Positions 8,067 through 16,750 of a stretch of 64,000 bases of DNA are shown one piece after another. A program made the position numbers and the translations under genes. The DNA lies in assembly GCF_027922005.1 (NCBI RefSeq), contig NZ_BSEV01000032.1, positions 38,117 to 102,116 on the forward strand, in the 5' to 3' direction. Within the stretch, counting starts at the first letter, position 1, and the number at the start of each line of letters is the position of its first letter. Below the pieces are notes generated by a model. The model was not told the DNA's origin, searched no databases, and was given only the letters and a program-made list of their open reading frames with translations. The DNA is from Streptosporangium carneum. Lineage in GTDB: Bacteria; Actinomycetota; Actinomycetes; Streptosporangiales; Streptosporangiaceae.

Positions 8067-9323
8067 TCACCCGTGCACGCCGTCGGCCATCTCCATCAGG
8101 CGGGCGAGGACCTGGCCGCCCGAGACCCTGATCCCGTCGTGCTCCCACTCGTTGGTCACCCAGGTCCGCACGTTCCCGACCGCACGCGCGGTCCGCATGG
8201 ACAGGTCCTCGTCGACGTACATGTCGTCGTAGTAGACGGCCGCGAACACCGGGACCTGGTTGGCGGCCAGCCGCACCGGGTCGTAGAGGTCGGGCCAGAC
8301 GGTGTCGGCGGCGAGGATCTCGGCCGCGCCCTTGAAGGGGCGCAGGGCGGAGATCTCGTCGAACATCCAGGGGTAGATCATCTCCCCGGTGGGGAGCAGG
8401 GGCCGCGCGTCCTCGGCGAACTCGGCGGGCAGCAGCCGGTGCGCGGACCACGGGGTCGCGGCCCCCTGGGCGTAGACCGGCTCGTGCAGGACCGCGTAGA
8501 GCGGGTTGCCGACGAAGCCGGTCGCCATCATGACCTCGTAGCGGAACAGGTCGGAGAGCCTGCCGCCGGTCCACGCCTCGTCGAGGACCCAGTGCAGGTA
8601 GTCGGCTCCGTCGCCCATCCCGAGGCACATGCCCATGGACTGCAGGCGGCGCACGCTCAGCACGTCGCCGTCGGGAAGCCTGACCTCCTCCTCGCGCAGG
8701 CGGGCGGCGATCGCGTCCAGCCTGGCGGAGTCCTCGGGGTAGCGGGCGAAGAAGCGGTCGACCTTGCCGCGGACCCTGGGGTAGGTGCGGGAGTAGACGT
8801 CGTCCGCGGTCGCGTCGAGCCCCGGCAGCCCTCCGGCCACATAGCAGGCGGCCAGGCCCTCCGGCGCCCTGGAGAGGTAGGTCAGCGTGACGAAACCGCC
8901 GTAGCTCTGGCCGAGGGTCTCCCACGGCCTGCCGCCCGCGAGCTCGCGCCGGATCAGCTCGGCGTCCGCGACGATCGCGTCAGCCCGGAAGTGCCTGAGG
9001 CGGGCGGCGAGCTCGGCGTCCGTGCCGGTCACCGTCCTGGCGGTGAGAGGGGTGCTGCGCCCCGTCCCCCGCTGGTCGAGCAGGAGCACCCGGTGGGTCT
9101 TCAGCGCGTGTCCCAGCCAGCCGTCCGCCGCGACGGGCCTGGGGGACTTGCCGCCGGGACCGCCCTGCAGGAACACCAGCCACGGCAGGTCCCGGTCCTG
9201 TTTGGCCGGGTCGACCGCCTCACGGGCGAAGACCTCGATCGTCTCGCCGCCGGGGTCGGCGTGGTCGAGGGGGACGGTGAACACGTGGTCGGTGAGCGCG
9301 ACACCGGGCAGAAGGACGGTCAC
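8067..9323 (-). CDS. Alpha/beta hydrolase of peptidase family S33 (proline iminopeptidase-like)
   Basis: A 418-residue cytoplasmic hydrolase. Motifs of the S33 group are clear: oxyanion loop FLQGGPGGKSPRP, LLDQRGTGRSTPL, nucleophile Ser140 in GQSYGGFVTLTYLS, and a C-terminal EWEHDGIRVSGG that should hold the catalytic His. These point to release of N-terminal proline or similar residues from small peptides. No signal peptide is present. GTG 9323 has no Shine-Dalgarno; TAGCGT (9331-9336, minus strand) seven bases upstream fits leaderless transcription. It is divergent from the SARP-like gene and has no functional link to it that I can see. Confidence 0.9.
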   Translation of the reverse strand: MTVLLPGVALTDHVFTVPLDHADPGGETIEVFAREAVDPAKQDRDLPWLVFLQGGPGGKSPRPVAADGWLGHALKTHRVLLLDQRGTGRSTPLTARTVTGTDAELAARLRHFRADAIVADAELIRRELAGGRPWETLGQSYGGFVTLTYLSRAPEGLAACYVAGGLPGLDATADDVYSRTYPRVRGKVDRFFARYPEDSARLDAIAARLREEEVRLPDGDVLSVRRLQSMGMCLGMGDGADYLHWVLDEAWTGGRLSDLFRYEVMMATGFVGNPLYAVLHEPVYAQGAATPWSAHRLLPAEFAEDARPLLPTGEMIYPWMFDEISALRPFKGAAEILAADTVWPDLYDPVRLAANQVPVFAAVYYDDMYVDEDLSMRTARAVGNVRTWVTNEWEHDGIRVSGGQVLARLMEMADGVHG

Positions 9324-9330
9324 CCGCGAA

Positions 9331-9336
9331 ACGCTA
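9331..9336 (-). promoter_or_regulatory. Candidate leaderless -10 box of the S33 peptidase gene
   Basis: On the minus strand TAGCGT ends seven bases before GTG 9323. TTGAAC (9352-9357) lies 15 bases further upstream as a possible -35 element, a slightly short spacing. Confidence 0.4.
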
Positions 9337-9471
9337 CCCGTTGTCCCGGCGGTTCAAGAGGTCGTCACCGGGTTCGCCGCGTTTCTCCGCCCTTACGAAA
9401 GATCACGGTAGGCGCTGCCACGTCACGCTTCGAACATCAATCCGCGCAGTCGGTTAAGTGACCTGTTATGC

Positions 9472-9477
9472 GATACT
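9472..9477 (+). promoter_or_regulatory. Candidate leaderless -10 box of the SARP gene
   Basis: GATACT followed by seven bases and GTG 9485, with no Shine-Dalgarno before the start codon. The match to TATAAT is moderate. Confidence 0.3.
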
Positions 9478-9484
9478 CCACCCC

Positions 9485-11029
9485 GTGGACTTTCTCGTGC
9501 TGGGTTCCCTGACGATCACGCACCAGGGGCAGTCCACCGCCCCCAGCGCCGCCAAAGATCGCGCCTTCCTCGGTGAGTTGCTCGCCCATCCCGGCGAGCT
9601 GGTCTCGACCGAGCACCTCGCCCACACCCTGTGGCCCGACCGCCTGCCCGCGGACCCGGCGAACGCGGTGCAGGTGCGGGCGTCCCGGCTGCGCACGCTG
9701 CTGCGGTCCGTCACCGCGCCCGCCGAGGCGGAGTCGGTGCTGTGCAGCCGGTCGGGCGGCTACAAGCTCGACCTCGGCGACGCGGGCACCGACCTGGCGC
9801 GCCTGCAGGGAGCGCTCTCCCTCGCGGGCCGCGCGGACACCCCGGAGACGGCGATGAAGGCGCTGCGGGAGGGACTCGCGCTGTGGCGCGGAGAGCCGTT
9901 CTGCGACGTCCCGCAGACGCCGTGCGTCACGGACCAGGCGGCGCACGCCCAGGAGCTGCGCCTTTCCGCCATGGAGGCGTACGCCACGCTGAGCCTGTCA
10001 GGGCCGGGGGTCCCGGCCACCCTGGTCGCCGACCTGACCACGCTGGCGAGCCGCAACCCGCTGCGCGAGCCGTTGCACCTCCTCCTGATGCGCGTCCTGC
10101 ACGCCACCGGCAGGTCGGCGGAGGCGCTCACACTCTACGAACGGCTCCGCAGGACCCTCCGCGACGAGCTCGGCACCGATCCCAGACCCGAGGTGCGCGC
10201 CCTGCACCAGGAGATCCTGGCCGCCGAGCCGGGGCCGCCGTGCCCCGTGCTCCTCCCCCGGGACGACACCCCGCTCCTCGTGCGGAAGGCGGAAGGGGAG
10301 ACCCACGAGGCCGGCTCCTTCGGGGGCGAGATCGGGCGAACGGGCGACGACGGTGAGGCCGAGCCGGAAAACGGTGACGGCGGTGAGGCCGAGCGGGAAA
10401 ACGGTGACGGCGGACCCCTGCGTGGGAAGGACGACGGCGGAGCCGGGCGGCCGGACGGCGAAGGCGGAGCGGGAGCGGAGACGCCGGGCGGCGACGGCGG
10501 AGCCGGGGCGGAGGCGCCGGGCGCGGAGAGGCGTCCGGGCCTCGGCCCACTCGGATCGCGCGCCCGCCGCGTGGCCGCCGCGGCCGTGGTCGTCTGCCTG
10601 GCCGCGGCGGCGGTGTTCCTGTGGCTGTCGCGTCCGGCCTCCGGCCCTCCCGAGCCCGACCTGGTCCGGCCCGTCCCCGGCGACAAGTCACGGCTGGCCG
10701 CGGACGTGACCTATCCCGACGGCAGCGCGGTCAGGGTCGGCGAGAGGTTCGTCAAGACCTGGAAGATCGACAACATCGGCACGGTCCCGTGGCGGGACCG
10801 CTTCCTGTACCGCCAGTGGCCGTGGGACGGCGAGGACCTGTGCCAGACGGAGCGGAGCGTGCCGCTGCCCGACACCGACCCCGGCGGCTCGGCGCTGGTG
10901 AACGTGGAGGTGCGGGCTCCGAGGGAACCGGGTAAGTGCAAGGTCTACTGGAAGATGGTCGACGCGGACGGCAACCAGTACATGCCCCACCTCAGCGGCA
11001 TCTTCTTCGACGTCAAGGTCGTTCCCTGA
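9485..11029 (+). CDS. Membrane-anchored SARP-type (BTAD) regulator with extracytoplasmic NBR1 Ig-like domain
   Basis: A 514-residue protein of unusual layout. Residues 1-90 are an OmpR-type winged helix (VDFLVLGSLTI, LVSTEHLAHTLWPD, VRASRLRTLL), and about 95-245 a BTAD helical domain (PLREPLHLLLMRVLHATGR, then RDELGTDPRPEVRALHQEIL), together the SARP architecture. A Gly/Asp/Glu-rich linker (about 265-345) contains a 30-bp tandem duplication. A single membrane helix follows (about 363-382, VVVCLAAAAVFLWLS). The outside part, about 400-514, resembles NBR1 Ig-like domains (FVKTWKIDNIGTVPWRDRF, QWPWDGEDLC, VYWKMVDADGNQYMP). It should therefore be a ToxR-like one-component regulator tethered to the membrane. 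GTG 9485 is chosen because the fold begins there; GTG 9458 is possible. Target genes are unknown. Confidence 0.85.
   Translation: MDFLVLGSLTITHQGQSTAPSAAKDRAFLGELLAHPGELVSTEHLAHTLWPDRLPADPANAVQVRASRLRTLLRSVTAPAEAESVLCSRSGGYKLDLGDAGTDLARLQGALSLAGRADTPETAMKALREGLALWRGEPFCDVPQTPCVTDQAAHAQELRLSAMEAYATLSLSGPGVPATLVADLTTLASRNPLREPLHLLLMRVLHATGRSAEALTLYERLRRTLRDELGTDPRPEVRALHQEILAAEPGPPCPVLLPRDDTPLLVRKAEGETHEAGSFGGEIGRTGDDGEAEPENGDGGEAERENGDGGPLRGKDDGGAGRPDGEGGAGAETPGGDGGAGAEAPGAERRPGLGPLGSRARRVAAAAVVVCLAAAAVFLWLSRPASGPPEPDLVRPVPGDKSRLAADVTYPDGSAVRVGERFVKTWKIDNIGTVPWRDRFLYRQWPWDGEDLCQTERSVPLPDTDPGGSALVNVEVRAPREPGKCKVYWKMVDADGNQYMPHLSGIFFDVKVVP
10351..10410 (+). repeat. 30-bp tandem duplication in the SARP linker
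   Basis: Bases 10351-10380 and 10381-10410 are identical except for one substitution. Each unit begins CGGTGAGGCCGAG and ends ACGGTGACGG. The repeat is in frame and lengthens the disordered Gly/Glu linker. Confidence 0.85.
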
Positions 11030-11347
11030 GGAACGGGGCACGGGCCGCCCGAAGCCGCCCCTTCTGACCTGGACCTTCACAATTCCTGTAGGGCCGCTCC
11101 CGGCTCCTTCCCCCGGGGGACGGCGGCCGTACAGCGAATCTACAGAGCGTCCCGACAGGCTGTCGGCGGGCGGTCACCCATCCTGCCGCCTTCGGTCGGA
11201 AGGCCTGCTGCTCTCCTCGCCTTCCTCTCTCCTCCGGCCCGCGGGGGCGTGTCCGCCGGCCCCTTCGCCGATGTCCGAAACCCGTCGGGTCACGGAACGG
11301 CGGGGGCACCGGCGGGCACACGGGCCGGGTCGGAGATGCTATCGATC
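11030..11347. other. Intergenic region before bluB
   Basis: No convincing gene in either strand. I looked for a cobalamin riboswitch because bluB follows, but saw no B12-box-like conserved core. GC-rich segments at 11150-11220 could fold but show no clean terminator. GGAG at 11336 provides a modest ribosome site for bluB. Confidence 0.5.
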
Positions 11348-11974
11348 ATGACTGAGTTCTACGAAGTGATCTTCGATCGGCGGGACGTACGCGGGGAGTT
11401 CACCGGGGAGGCGGTTCCCGAGCAGATCCTGATGCGGATCCTGGAGGCCGCGCACGCCGCGCCCAGCGTCGGCCTCTCGCAGCCATGGGACTTCATCGTG
11501 ATACGCGACCAGGGCGTCCGCGACGCGTTCGCCGGCCACGTCGAGGAGGAGCGCGCCGTCTTCGCGGCCTCCCTGGACGCGGAACGGGCCGCCACGTTCG
11601 CCACGATCAAGGTCGACGGGGTGCGCGAGTCGACGCTCTCCGTCGTCGTCACCTACGACCCTCTGCGCGGCGCGCCCGCCGTCCTCGGACGGCACTCGAT
11701 CGCCGACACCGGGCTCTACTCGGTCTGCCTGGCGATCCAGAACCTCTGGCTGGCGGCGACCGCCGAGGGCATGGGGGTCGGCTGGGTGTCCTTCTACCGC
11801 GAGGAGTTCGTCACCGGCCTGCTCGGCGTCCCCGAGGGGGTCCGCCCGGTGGCCTGGCTCTGCCTGGGACCCGTGAGCCACCTCAAGACCGTCCCCGACC
11901 TCGAGCGCAAGGGGTGGCGCAAGCGTGTCCCCCTGTCCGACCTCGTCCACCGGGACGGCTGGAAAGGACGCTGA
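11348..11974 (+). CDS. bluB: 5,6-dimethylbenzimidazole synthase
   Basis: A 208-residue nitroreductase-fold enzyme that cannibalises FMNH2 with oxygen to give 5,6-dimethylbenzimidazole, the lower ligand of vitamin B12. Characteristic elements: FYEVIFDRRDVRGEF at the N-terminus, LRILEAAHAAPSVGLSQPWDF-type flavin-binding segment (IRDQGVRDAF follows), YSVCLAIQNLWLAA, GMGVGWVSFY and the C-terminal RVPLSDLVHRDGW. It belongs to the BluB subgroup on these motifs and not to generic nitroreductases. ATG 11348 gives the usual BluB N-terminus. No other cobalamin genes are nearby, so it stands alone in this window. Confidence 0.92.
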   Translation: MTEFYEVIFDRRDVRGEFTGEAVPEQILMRILEAAHAAPSVGLSQPWDFIVIRDQGVRDAFAGHVEEERAVFAASLDAERAATFATIKVDGVRESTLSVVVTYDPLRGAPAVLGRHSIADTGLYSVCLAIQNLWLAATAEGMGVGWVSFYREEFVTGLLGVPEGVRPVAWLCLGPVSHLKTVPDLERKGWRKRVPLSDLVHRDGWKGR

Positions 11975-12185
11975 GCGCCCTTCTTCGAGAACGTCCCCTC
12001 GCGAGCCCGGCCGTACGGAGCCGTGGAGACCGTACGGCCGTCGCCGCCGTGCCGCGTGTCCGGCGCGGGACGACCGGAATTTCCGATCACTCCCTGCGAC
12101 CTTTCCAGCGAAATTCGCGAACCGTGACAACCGACAGCGGGGGTGAGACCGTCGAACAAGCGACGGCGCTCGGAGGGGGACTCAA

Positions 12186-14543
12186 TTGGTTCCGGGATAC
12201 CACGAGGTTCGAGAGCTCGGCGCGGGAGGCGGTGGCCGGGTGGTGCTGGCCACCTACACCGCGACCGGCGCCTACGTGGCGATCAAATATCTGAACACGG
12301 CCCTGAGACAGGACCACCGGTTCCTGGTGCGCTTCCGCGAGGAGGCGCGGGTCATGGTCGAGCTGCACGACCCGAACGTGGTCCAGTTCTACGAGTACTA
12401 CGAGGACGTGCTCGAGGCCGCGATCGTCATGGAACTGGTGGACGGCGTCGCGCTCAGGAGGATCCTGGCCGACCACGGCACCACCAGCCCCGAGGCGGCG
12501 CTCGTGGTGCTCAAGGGCTCGCTGCTGGGCCTGGCGTTCGCGCACTCCGCCGGGATCGTGCACCGCGACTACAAACCGGAGAACGTGCTGATCCAGGCCG
12601 ACGGCGGCAGCAAGCTGACGGACTTCGGCATCGCCGCCCGGACCGGGGAGGCGGGCACGCCGGAGGGCACCCCTCCCTACATGGCCCCCGAACAGTGGAC
12701 GGGGCACCCGGCGACCGCGGCGAGCGACGTCTACGCGGCCACGTGCGTGTTCTTCGAGTGCCTCACCGGGCGCAGGCCGTACCGGGCCGGGCACGGCGCC
12801 GCGCTGATGCACCAGCACCAGACCGCGCCGATCCCGCTGGAGGAGGTGCCGAGCTCGGTACGGGGACTGGTCGCGCGGGGCATGGCGAAGAACCCGGCGG
12901 CCCGGCCCGCGACGGCGGAGGCGTTCCTCGCCGAGCTGGAGACGGCGGCGGTCTCGGCCTACGGACCGGAGTGGGAGCAGCGGGGGCGGCGGCACCTGGC
13001 CGAGCTCGCGACGCTGCTGGCGCTGGCGTTCCCGCTCGCCAGACCGACGCAGAGGGCGAGCACCTCGATCGCGCGGAGCGTGGTCGGCCGCATCGGCGGC
13101 AGGGGGGCCGCGGGCCGCGCGGGCGGGGTGCGACGCCCGCGGGTCGGTCCCAGGATCCTGGCCGGAGTGGCCGTGATCACCGTCGCGGCCACCGTCGGGC
13201 TCGTCGCCTCGGGCCGGTCGACCGACAGGCTCTCGGCCGACACGATCTTCACTCCGCCGCCGAGATCCTCCTCCGACGAGACGCCGCCGGGCGGCGAAGG
13301 GGGGTCGCCCCCCGCCGAGCCCGTCACCCCGCCCGGCCCTTCGCGGAGCCTCACGGAGCGCACCTCTCCTCCCTCGGGGAACACCAACCCGGGCGGCGCG
13401 AGCCACTCGCCCCGCCCGTCGCCGACCCGCGGAACCGGCTCGAACCCCTCGGCCTCCCCTTCGCCCCCTCGGACCCCGACCCCGATCACGACCGCCCCCA
13501 CGACGCCGCCGCCCACGCCCAGGCACGCGGTCAGCGACCTGGCGATCACCCGGATGGACGCGGGCGGGGCGACGGTCTCCCTGCGCGCGTCGACCCCGGC
13601 GGACGTCGTGCTGACCGTCAGGTTCGCCCAGGGAGACGACCGCGACCAGCTGACCGAGACGGCCCCGCGCAGCTTCACCCTCACCGGAGCCGACGTCTAC
13701 TCCCAGCCTGTCGGGTACGCCTTCACCGCCCCGGCCTGCGAGCAGACCCTCTACCGGCGGGTCACGGTCTCCACCTCGCCCCGGTTCTCCGGAGGGGAGC
13801 TGAGCCGTACGACGGAGGTCAGGGGCGATCCCTGCCCCGCGCCCACGGTCCAGAGCGTGGACATCGCCTCGTGGGACGGCGACGAGGCGACCGTCAAGGT
13901 CCGCGCGGGAGGCCCCGGCAAGGTGCGGCTCACCGCGGTCTTCACCCGCAAGGACGGCGAGGGAGCCGTCAGGACCCTGAGCACCCTGACCAGGAACCTG
14001 TCCGGCGAGACCGGCTACAGCGTGGACCTCCCCGGCCCCGCGACGGAGATCCCGTGCGACGGCGAGGCCGTGCTCGGGATCACGGTCACCACCGACCGTC
14101 CCTCCGCCAACGGCGCGCAGTACGAGGAGACGACGGTGGGGGGAGACAGGTGCGCGCCTCCCTCGGTCACGATCACCTCCTTCGACGGCGCCACGGTCGG
14201 CTTCCGGGTCCGCGCCTCCGACGCCTCTCCGGTGACCGTGAGACTCGCGTTCGCCCAGAAGGTCGTCGGCGGCGAGACCGGGCAGACCGGCAGCGCCCAG
14301 ACGCTGGAGCTGTCAGGCCGTACCGAGTACTCGCGCGAGGTGACCGGCCGGTTCGCCCCCCTGCCCGAATGCGGCCTGCCCGTCAGGCGGACAGTGGTGA
14401 TCACCACCGTCCCCGAGGGGGAGAGCCGCTCCAGGGAGACGCGGATCACCCTTCCGCCGTGCCAGTCGGACGAGGAACCGGAGCCGTCGGTGTCCGAGGA
14501 GCCGTCCTCGGACGGCGGGACGTCCCCGGAGGAACCGGGATAG
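12186..14543 (+). CDS. Membrane Ser/Thr protein kinase with three extracytoplasmic Ig-like repeats
   Basis: A 785-residue eukaryote-type kinase. The kinase domain (about 5-255) has P-loop GAGGGGRVVLA, Lys in VAIKYL, catalytic HRDYKPENVL (Tyr where Leu is usual), DFGIAAR and PYMAPEQW. A Gly/Arg-rich juxtamembrane segment leads to one membrane helix (about 323-343), a Pro/Ser/Thr-rich stretch (350-445), then three repeats of about 100 residues (starting near 448, 555 and 659). Each begins like ITRMDAGGATVSLRA and carries a conserved Cys pair, so a tandem beta-sandwich with disulfides is likely. PASTA repeats are absent. The start is TTG 12186, supported by GGAGGGGGA five bases upstream. The extracellular ligand is unknown. 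Confidence 0.92.
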   Translation: MVPGYHEVRELGAGGGGRVVLATYTATGAYVAIKYLNTALRQDHRFLVRFREEARVMVELHDPNVVQFYEYYEDVLEAAIVMELVDGVALRRILADHGTTSPEAALVVLKGSLLGLAFAHSAGIVHRDYKPENVLIQADGGSKLTDFGIAARTGEAGTPEGTPPYMAPEQWTGHPATAASDVYAATCVFFECLTGRRPYRAGHGAALMHQHQTAPIPLEEVPSSVRGLVARGMAKNPAARPATAEAFLAELETAAVSAYGPEWEQRGRRHLAELATLLALAFPLARPTQRASTSIARSVVGRIGGRGAAGRAGGVRRPRVGPRILAGVAVITVAATVGLVASGRSTDRLSADTIFTPPPRSSSDETPPGGEGGSPPAEPVTPPGPSRSLTERTSPPSGNTNPGGASHSPRPSPTRGTGSNPSASPSPPRTPTPITTAPTTPPPTPRHAVSDLAITRMDAGGATVSLRASTPADVVLTVRFAQGDDRDQLTETAPRSFTLTGADVYSQPVGYAFTAPACEQTLYRRVTVSTSPRFSGGELSRTTEVRGDPCPAPTVQSVDIASWDGDEATVKVRAGGPGKVRLTAVFTRKDGEGAVRTLSTLTRNLSGETGYSVDLPGPATEIPCDGEAVLGITVTTDRPSANGAQYEETTVGGDRCAPPSVTITSFDGATVGFRVRASDASPVTVRLAFAQKVVGGETGQTGSAQTLELSGRTEYSREVTGRFAPLPECGLPVRRTVVITTVPEGESRSRETRITLPPCQSDEEPEPSVSEEPSSDGGTSPEEPG

Positions 14544-14662
14544 CGGACGCCCCGTCGTCGGACCAGATCGGCGCGGGACCGGCGACCGGCGACGCGCGGG
14601 ACCGGCTGCGAATCCGCGCACCGGTGCGAGTGACCTTCGACCTGCCCCCCGTGGAGGCCAGT

Positions 14663-15004
14663 GTGAGCAAGCTCGGCAACGTCCTGATCCCCGTCGACGA
14701 CATGGAGGGGGCGATCGCCTTCTACTCGGGTGCGCTCGGCCTGGCGGTGAGATTCCGCGACGGCGACAGGTTCGCCGCCCTGGACGGAGGGGGTGTCACG
14801 GTCGCGCTGGTCGGGGCGCTCGAACGGGTCGCGGGCGACGTCACCGCGCCGTCCTACAAGGTGGGCGACGTCGCGCTGGCCGTACGGGAGCTGGTGGAGG
14901 CGGGCGCGAAGGTGGTCGGCGAGCCCGAGACGGGACCGCACGAGGTCAGGGCGGTGCTCCGCGACCCGTCGGGCAACGTCTTCGTGCTCTACTCGCCCCT
15001 CTGA
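14663..15004 (+). CDS. VOC (glyoxalase/bleomycin-resistance fold) family protein
   Basis: A 113-residue single-domain VOC protein. It shows the paired beta-alpha-beta-beta-beta modules: LGNVLIPVDDMEGAIAFYSGALG, FAALDGGGVTVALVG, VALAVRELVEAGAKVVGEP and AVLRDPSGNVFVLYSPL. The final DPSGN-x-F segment carries the Glu/His-type metal-site position only weakly, so the reaction is unknown. GTG 14663 is preceded by GGAGG at a spacing of five. The gene starts 119 bases after the kinase stop, on the same strand, and converges on the oxidoreductase gene. Confidence 0.82.
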   Translation: MSKLGNVLIPVDDMEGAIAFYSGALGLAVRFRDGDRFAALDGGGVTVALVGALERVAGDVTAPSYKVGDVALAVRELVEAGAKVVGEPETGPHEVRAVLRDPSGNVFVLYSPL

Positions 15005-15045
15005 GACCCCTCCCTCTGCGGCTCCCCCTTCTTCTCCCTCGCCCC

Positions 15046-15984
15046 TCACCGTCCGCCGGCGTCCCGCCGGTACGGCTCGACGTCCAGTACGGCCTTTCCG
15101 GAGACCTGGCGGCCGAGCAGGGCCCGCGCGGCCTCGGCGACGCCGTCCCAGGCTCCGCGCAGGCCGATCTCGGGAGAGAGCCTGCCCTCGGCGACGAACT
15201 CGACCAGGGTGGCCAGGTCGGGCCCGAACCGGGTGGCGTCGCCGAACGTGCTGATCGACCTTGACGGGCCGAGGGAGAAAAACGAGTGCGGCGCGAACGC
15301 GGCGGGCTCGCCGGAGGCCCAGCCGACGCTCTGGATGTCGCCGCCGGGGGCGAGCAGCCGCCACGCCGCGACCAGCTGCGCCCCGCCGACGTTGTCCAGG
15401 ACCAGGTCGACGGGGCGGTCGATCCCGTCGAGGCCGACCACCACCTCGTGGGCGCCCAGCTCGGCCAGCCCCTCCCCGCGTGCCGCCGAACCGACGGAGG
15501 CGATGACGCGCGCCCCGCCCAGCGCGGCGAGCTGCACCGCGAACCTGCCGACTCCCCCCGCGGCCCCGGTGATCAGGACCCGGCGGCCCAGGATCGGGCG
15601 GGATCTCAACGTCCGCAACGCGGTGACGCCGGCCATCGGCAACGCCGCGGCGTCGGCCAGGTCGACGCCGTCGGGGACCTCGGCGACCGAGTCCGTGCCG
15701 ACCGCCACGCGCTGCGCCCAGGCGCCCGCGCCGAACACGACGACCCGAGCGCCCTCCACCGGCCCGCTGCCGTCCGCCGCGGCCCGCGCCACGACGCCCG
15801 AGGCGTCGTGGCCGAGCGTCGTTCCCGGCGCGAAACGGCTCGCGAACGCCACCTCACCGCGGTTGAGCGATATGTGCCGCACGTCGACCAGCACCTGGTC
15901 GGGGCGCGGGTCGGGGTCCCCGGCCTCGCCGAGGCCGATGCCTTCCTGCGCCGCCGGGTCGGCGACGAGAGCGCGAACGGTCAT
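15046..15984 (-). CDS. MDR-superfamily NAD(P)H-dependent oxidoreductase (quinone reductase-like)
   Basis: A 312-residue medium-chain dehydrogenase/reductase without the structural zinc loop. Features are the GroES-like N-terminal part (DVRHISLNRGEVAFASRFAPG, TTLGHDASGVV), the Rossmann nucleotide site LITGAAGGVGRFAVQLAALGG, and a C-terminal SGKAVLDVEPYRR. These resemble zeta-crystallin-type quinone oxidoreductases and enoyl reductases. The substrate is not evident. It is divergent from a TetR gene with two near-identical operators between them, so it is very likely that regulator's target and induced by the regulator's ligand. Confidence 0.88.
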   Translation of the reverse strand: MTVRALVADPAAQEGIGLGEAGDPDPRPDQVLVDVRHISLNRGEVAFASRFAPGTTLGHDASGVVARAAADGSGPVEGARVVVFGAGAWAQRVAVGTDSVAEVPDGVDLADAAALPMAGVTALRTLRSRPILGRRVLITGAAGGVGRFAVQLAALGGARVIASVGSAARGEGLAELGAHEVVVGLDGIDRPVDLVLDNVGGAQLVAAWRLLAPGGDIQSVGWASGEPAAFAPHSFFSLGPSRSISTFGDATRFGPDLATLVEFVAEGRLSPEIGLRGAWDGVAEAARALLGRQVSGKAVLDVEPYRRDAGGR

Positions 15985-16073
15985 GAGGCTTCCTTCGGGT
16001 GAGACGGGACGCGCGCGAGGCGGAGCGCCTCGCGGACGCGGAGGACGCGGGCGGGGCCGCCCTCCGGAATTAG

Positions 16074-16124
16074 CGGACCGACAGTCCGTTTATCTCGGAG
16101 TAGCATATTCGGACCAAAGGTCCG
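16074..16124. promoter_or_regulatory. Pair of TetR-type operators between the oxidoreductase and TetR genes
   Basis: Two similar dyads: CGGAC-n5-GTCCG (16074-16088) and CGGACC-AAA-GGTCCG (16110-16124), both followed by TTT. Their centres are 36 bp apart. They sit in the intergenic region of a divergent TetR/target pair, the classic place for autoregulation and target repression. Confidence 0.75.
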
Positions 16125-16144
16125 TTTGTCAACGAGGGGGTTCC

Positions 16145-16744
16145 ATGGCCGGGCAGCACCAGGAGCGCGCCGACGCGGCGCGCAACCGGCACGCGGTCCT
16201 GCGGGCGGCGGAACGGCTGGTGGCCGAGCACGGCAGCGACCACGTCTCCCTGGACCGCGTCGCCGCGGCGGCGGGCGTCGGCAAGGGAACCGTCTTCCGC
16301 AGGTTCGGCAGCCGCACCGGGCTGATGCGAGCGCTGCTGGAGGAGCGGTCGCTGGCGCTGCGCGAAGCCGTCGCCGGCGGCCGTCCGCCCCTGGGGCCGG
16401 GAGCGCCCGCCAGGGAACGGCTCACGGCCTTCCTCGACGGGCTCGGCGAGATCGCCGAGGGGAACGCGGCCCTGCTGACCGCGCACGAGCAGGCGTGCGC
16501 CGACGACAAGTACACCGAGCCGAGTTACCTGTTCTGGCACCGCCACATCGCGTCCCTGGTGGCGGAGGAGCGCGCCGACCTCGACGCGGATTTCCTGGCC
16601 CACGCGCTGCTCGCCCTGTTCGACGGCGAGCTGGTCAGGCGCACGACGCGCCCCGACGACCCTCGGCGCTTCACCCGGTCCATCCAGGAGACGGCCACCG
16701 CCCTGCTCACCGCCCCGCCCGTCTCCCGCCCGCCGGCACGGTGA
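16145..16744 (+). CDS. TetR family transcriptional regulator
   Basis: A 199-residue regulator. Residues 10-60 form the helix-turn-helix (RHAVLRAAERLVAEHGSD, VAAAAGVGKGTVFRRFGSR). The C-terminal ligand domain contains TAHEQACADDKYTEPSYLFWHRH and ends Pro-rich. ATG 16145 is preceded by GAGGGGG at about six bases. It is divergent from the MDR oxidoreductase, with two CGGAC/GTCCG dyads between them, so it most likely represses that gene and itself. Two hairpins, the second with a T run, terminate the transcript. The ligand is unknown. Confidence 0.9.
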   Translation: MAGQHQERADAARNRHAVLRAAERLVAEHGSDHVSLDRVAAAAGVGKGTVFRRFGSRTGLMRALLEERSLALREAVAGGRPPLGPGAPARERLTAFLDGLGEIAEGNAALLTAHEQACADDKYTEPSYLFWHRHIASLVAEERADLDADFLAHALLALFDGELVRRTTRPDDPRRFTRSIQETATALLTAPPVSRPPAR

Positions 16745-16750
16745 CCTCCA

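Noticed and set aside
11030..11347. Possible cobalamin riboswitch before bluB
   Set aside because: No B12-box-like core was recognised; the region is only GC-rich with weak hairpins.
12143..15004. A 953-codon frame spanning the Ser/Thr kinase and VOC genes
   Set aside because: Only its last 113 codons (VOC domain) are coding; the rest is an out-of-frame translation of the kinase gene.
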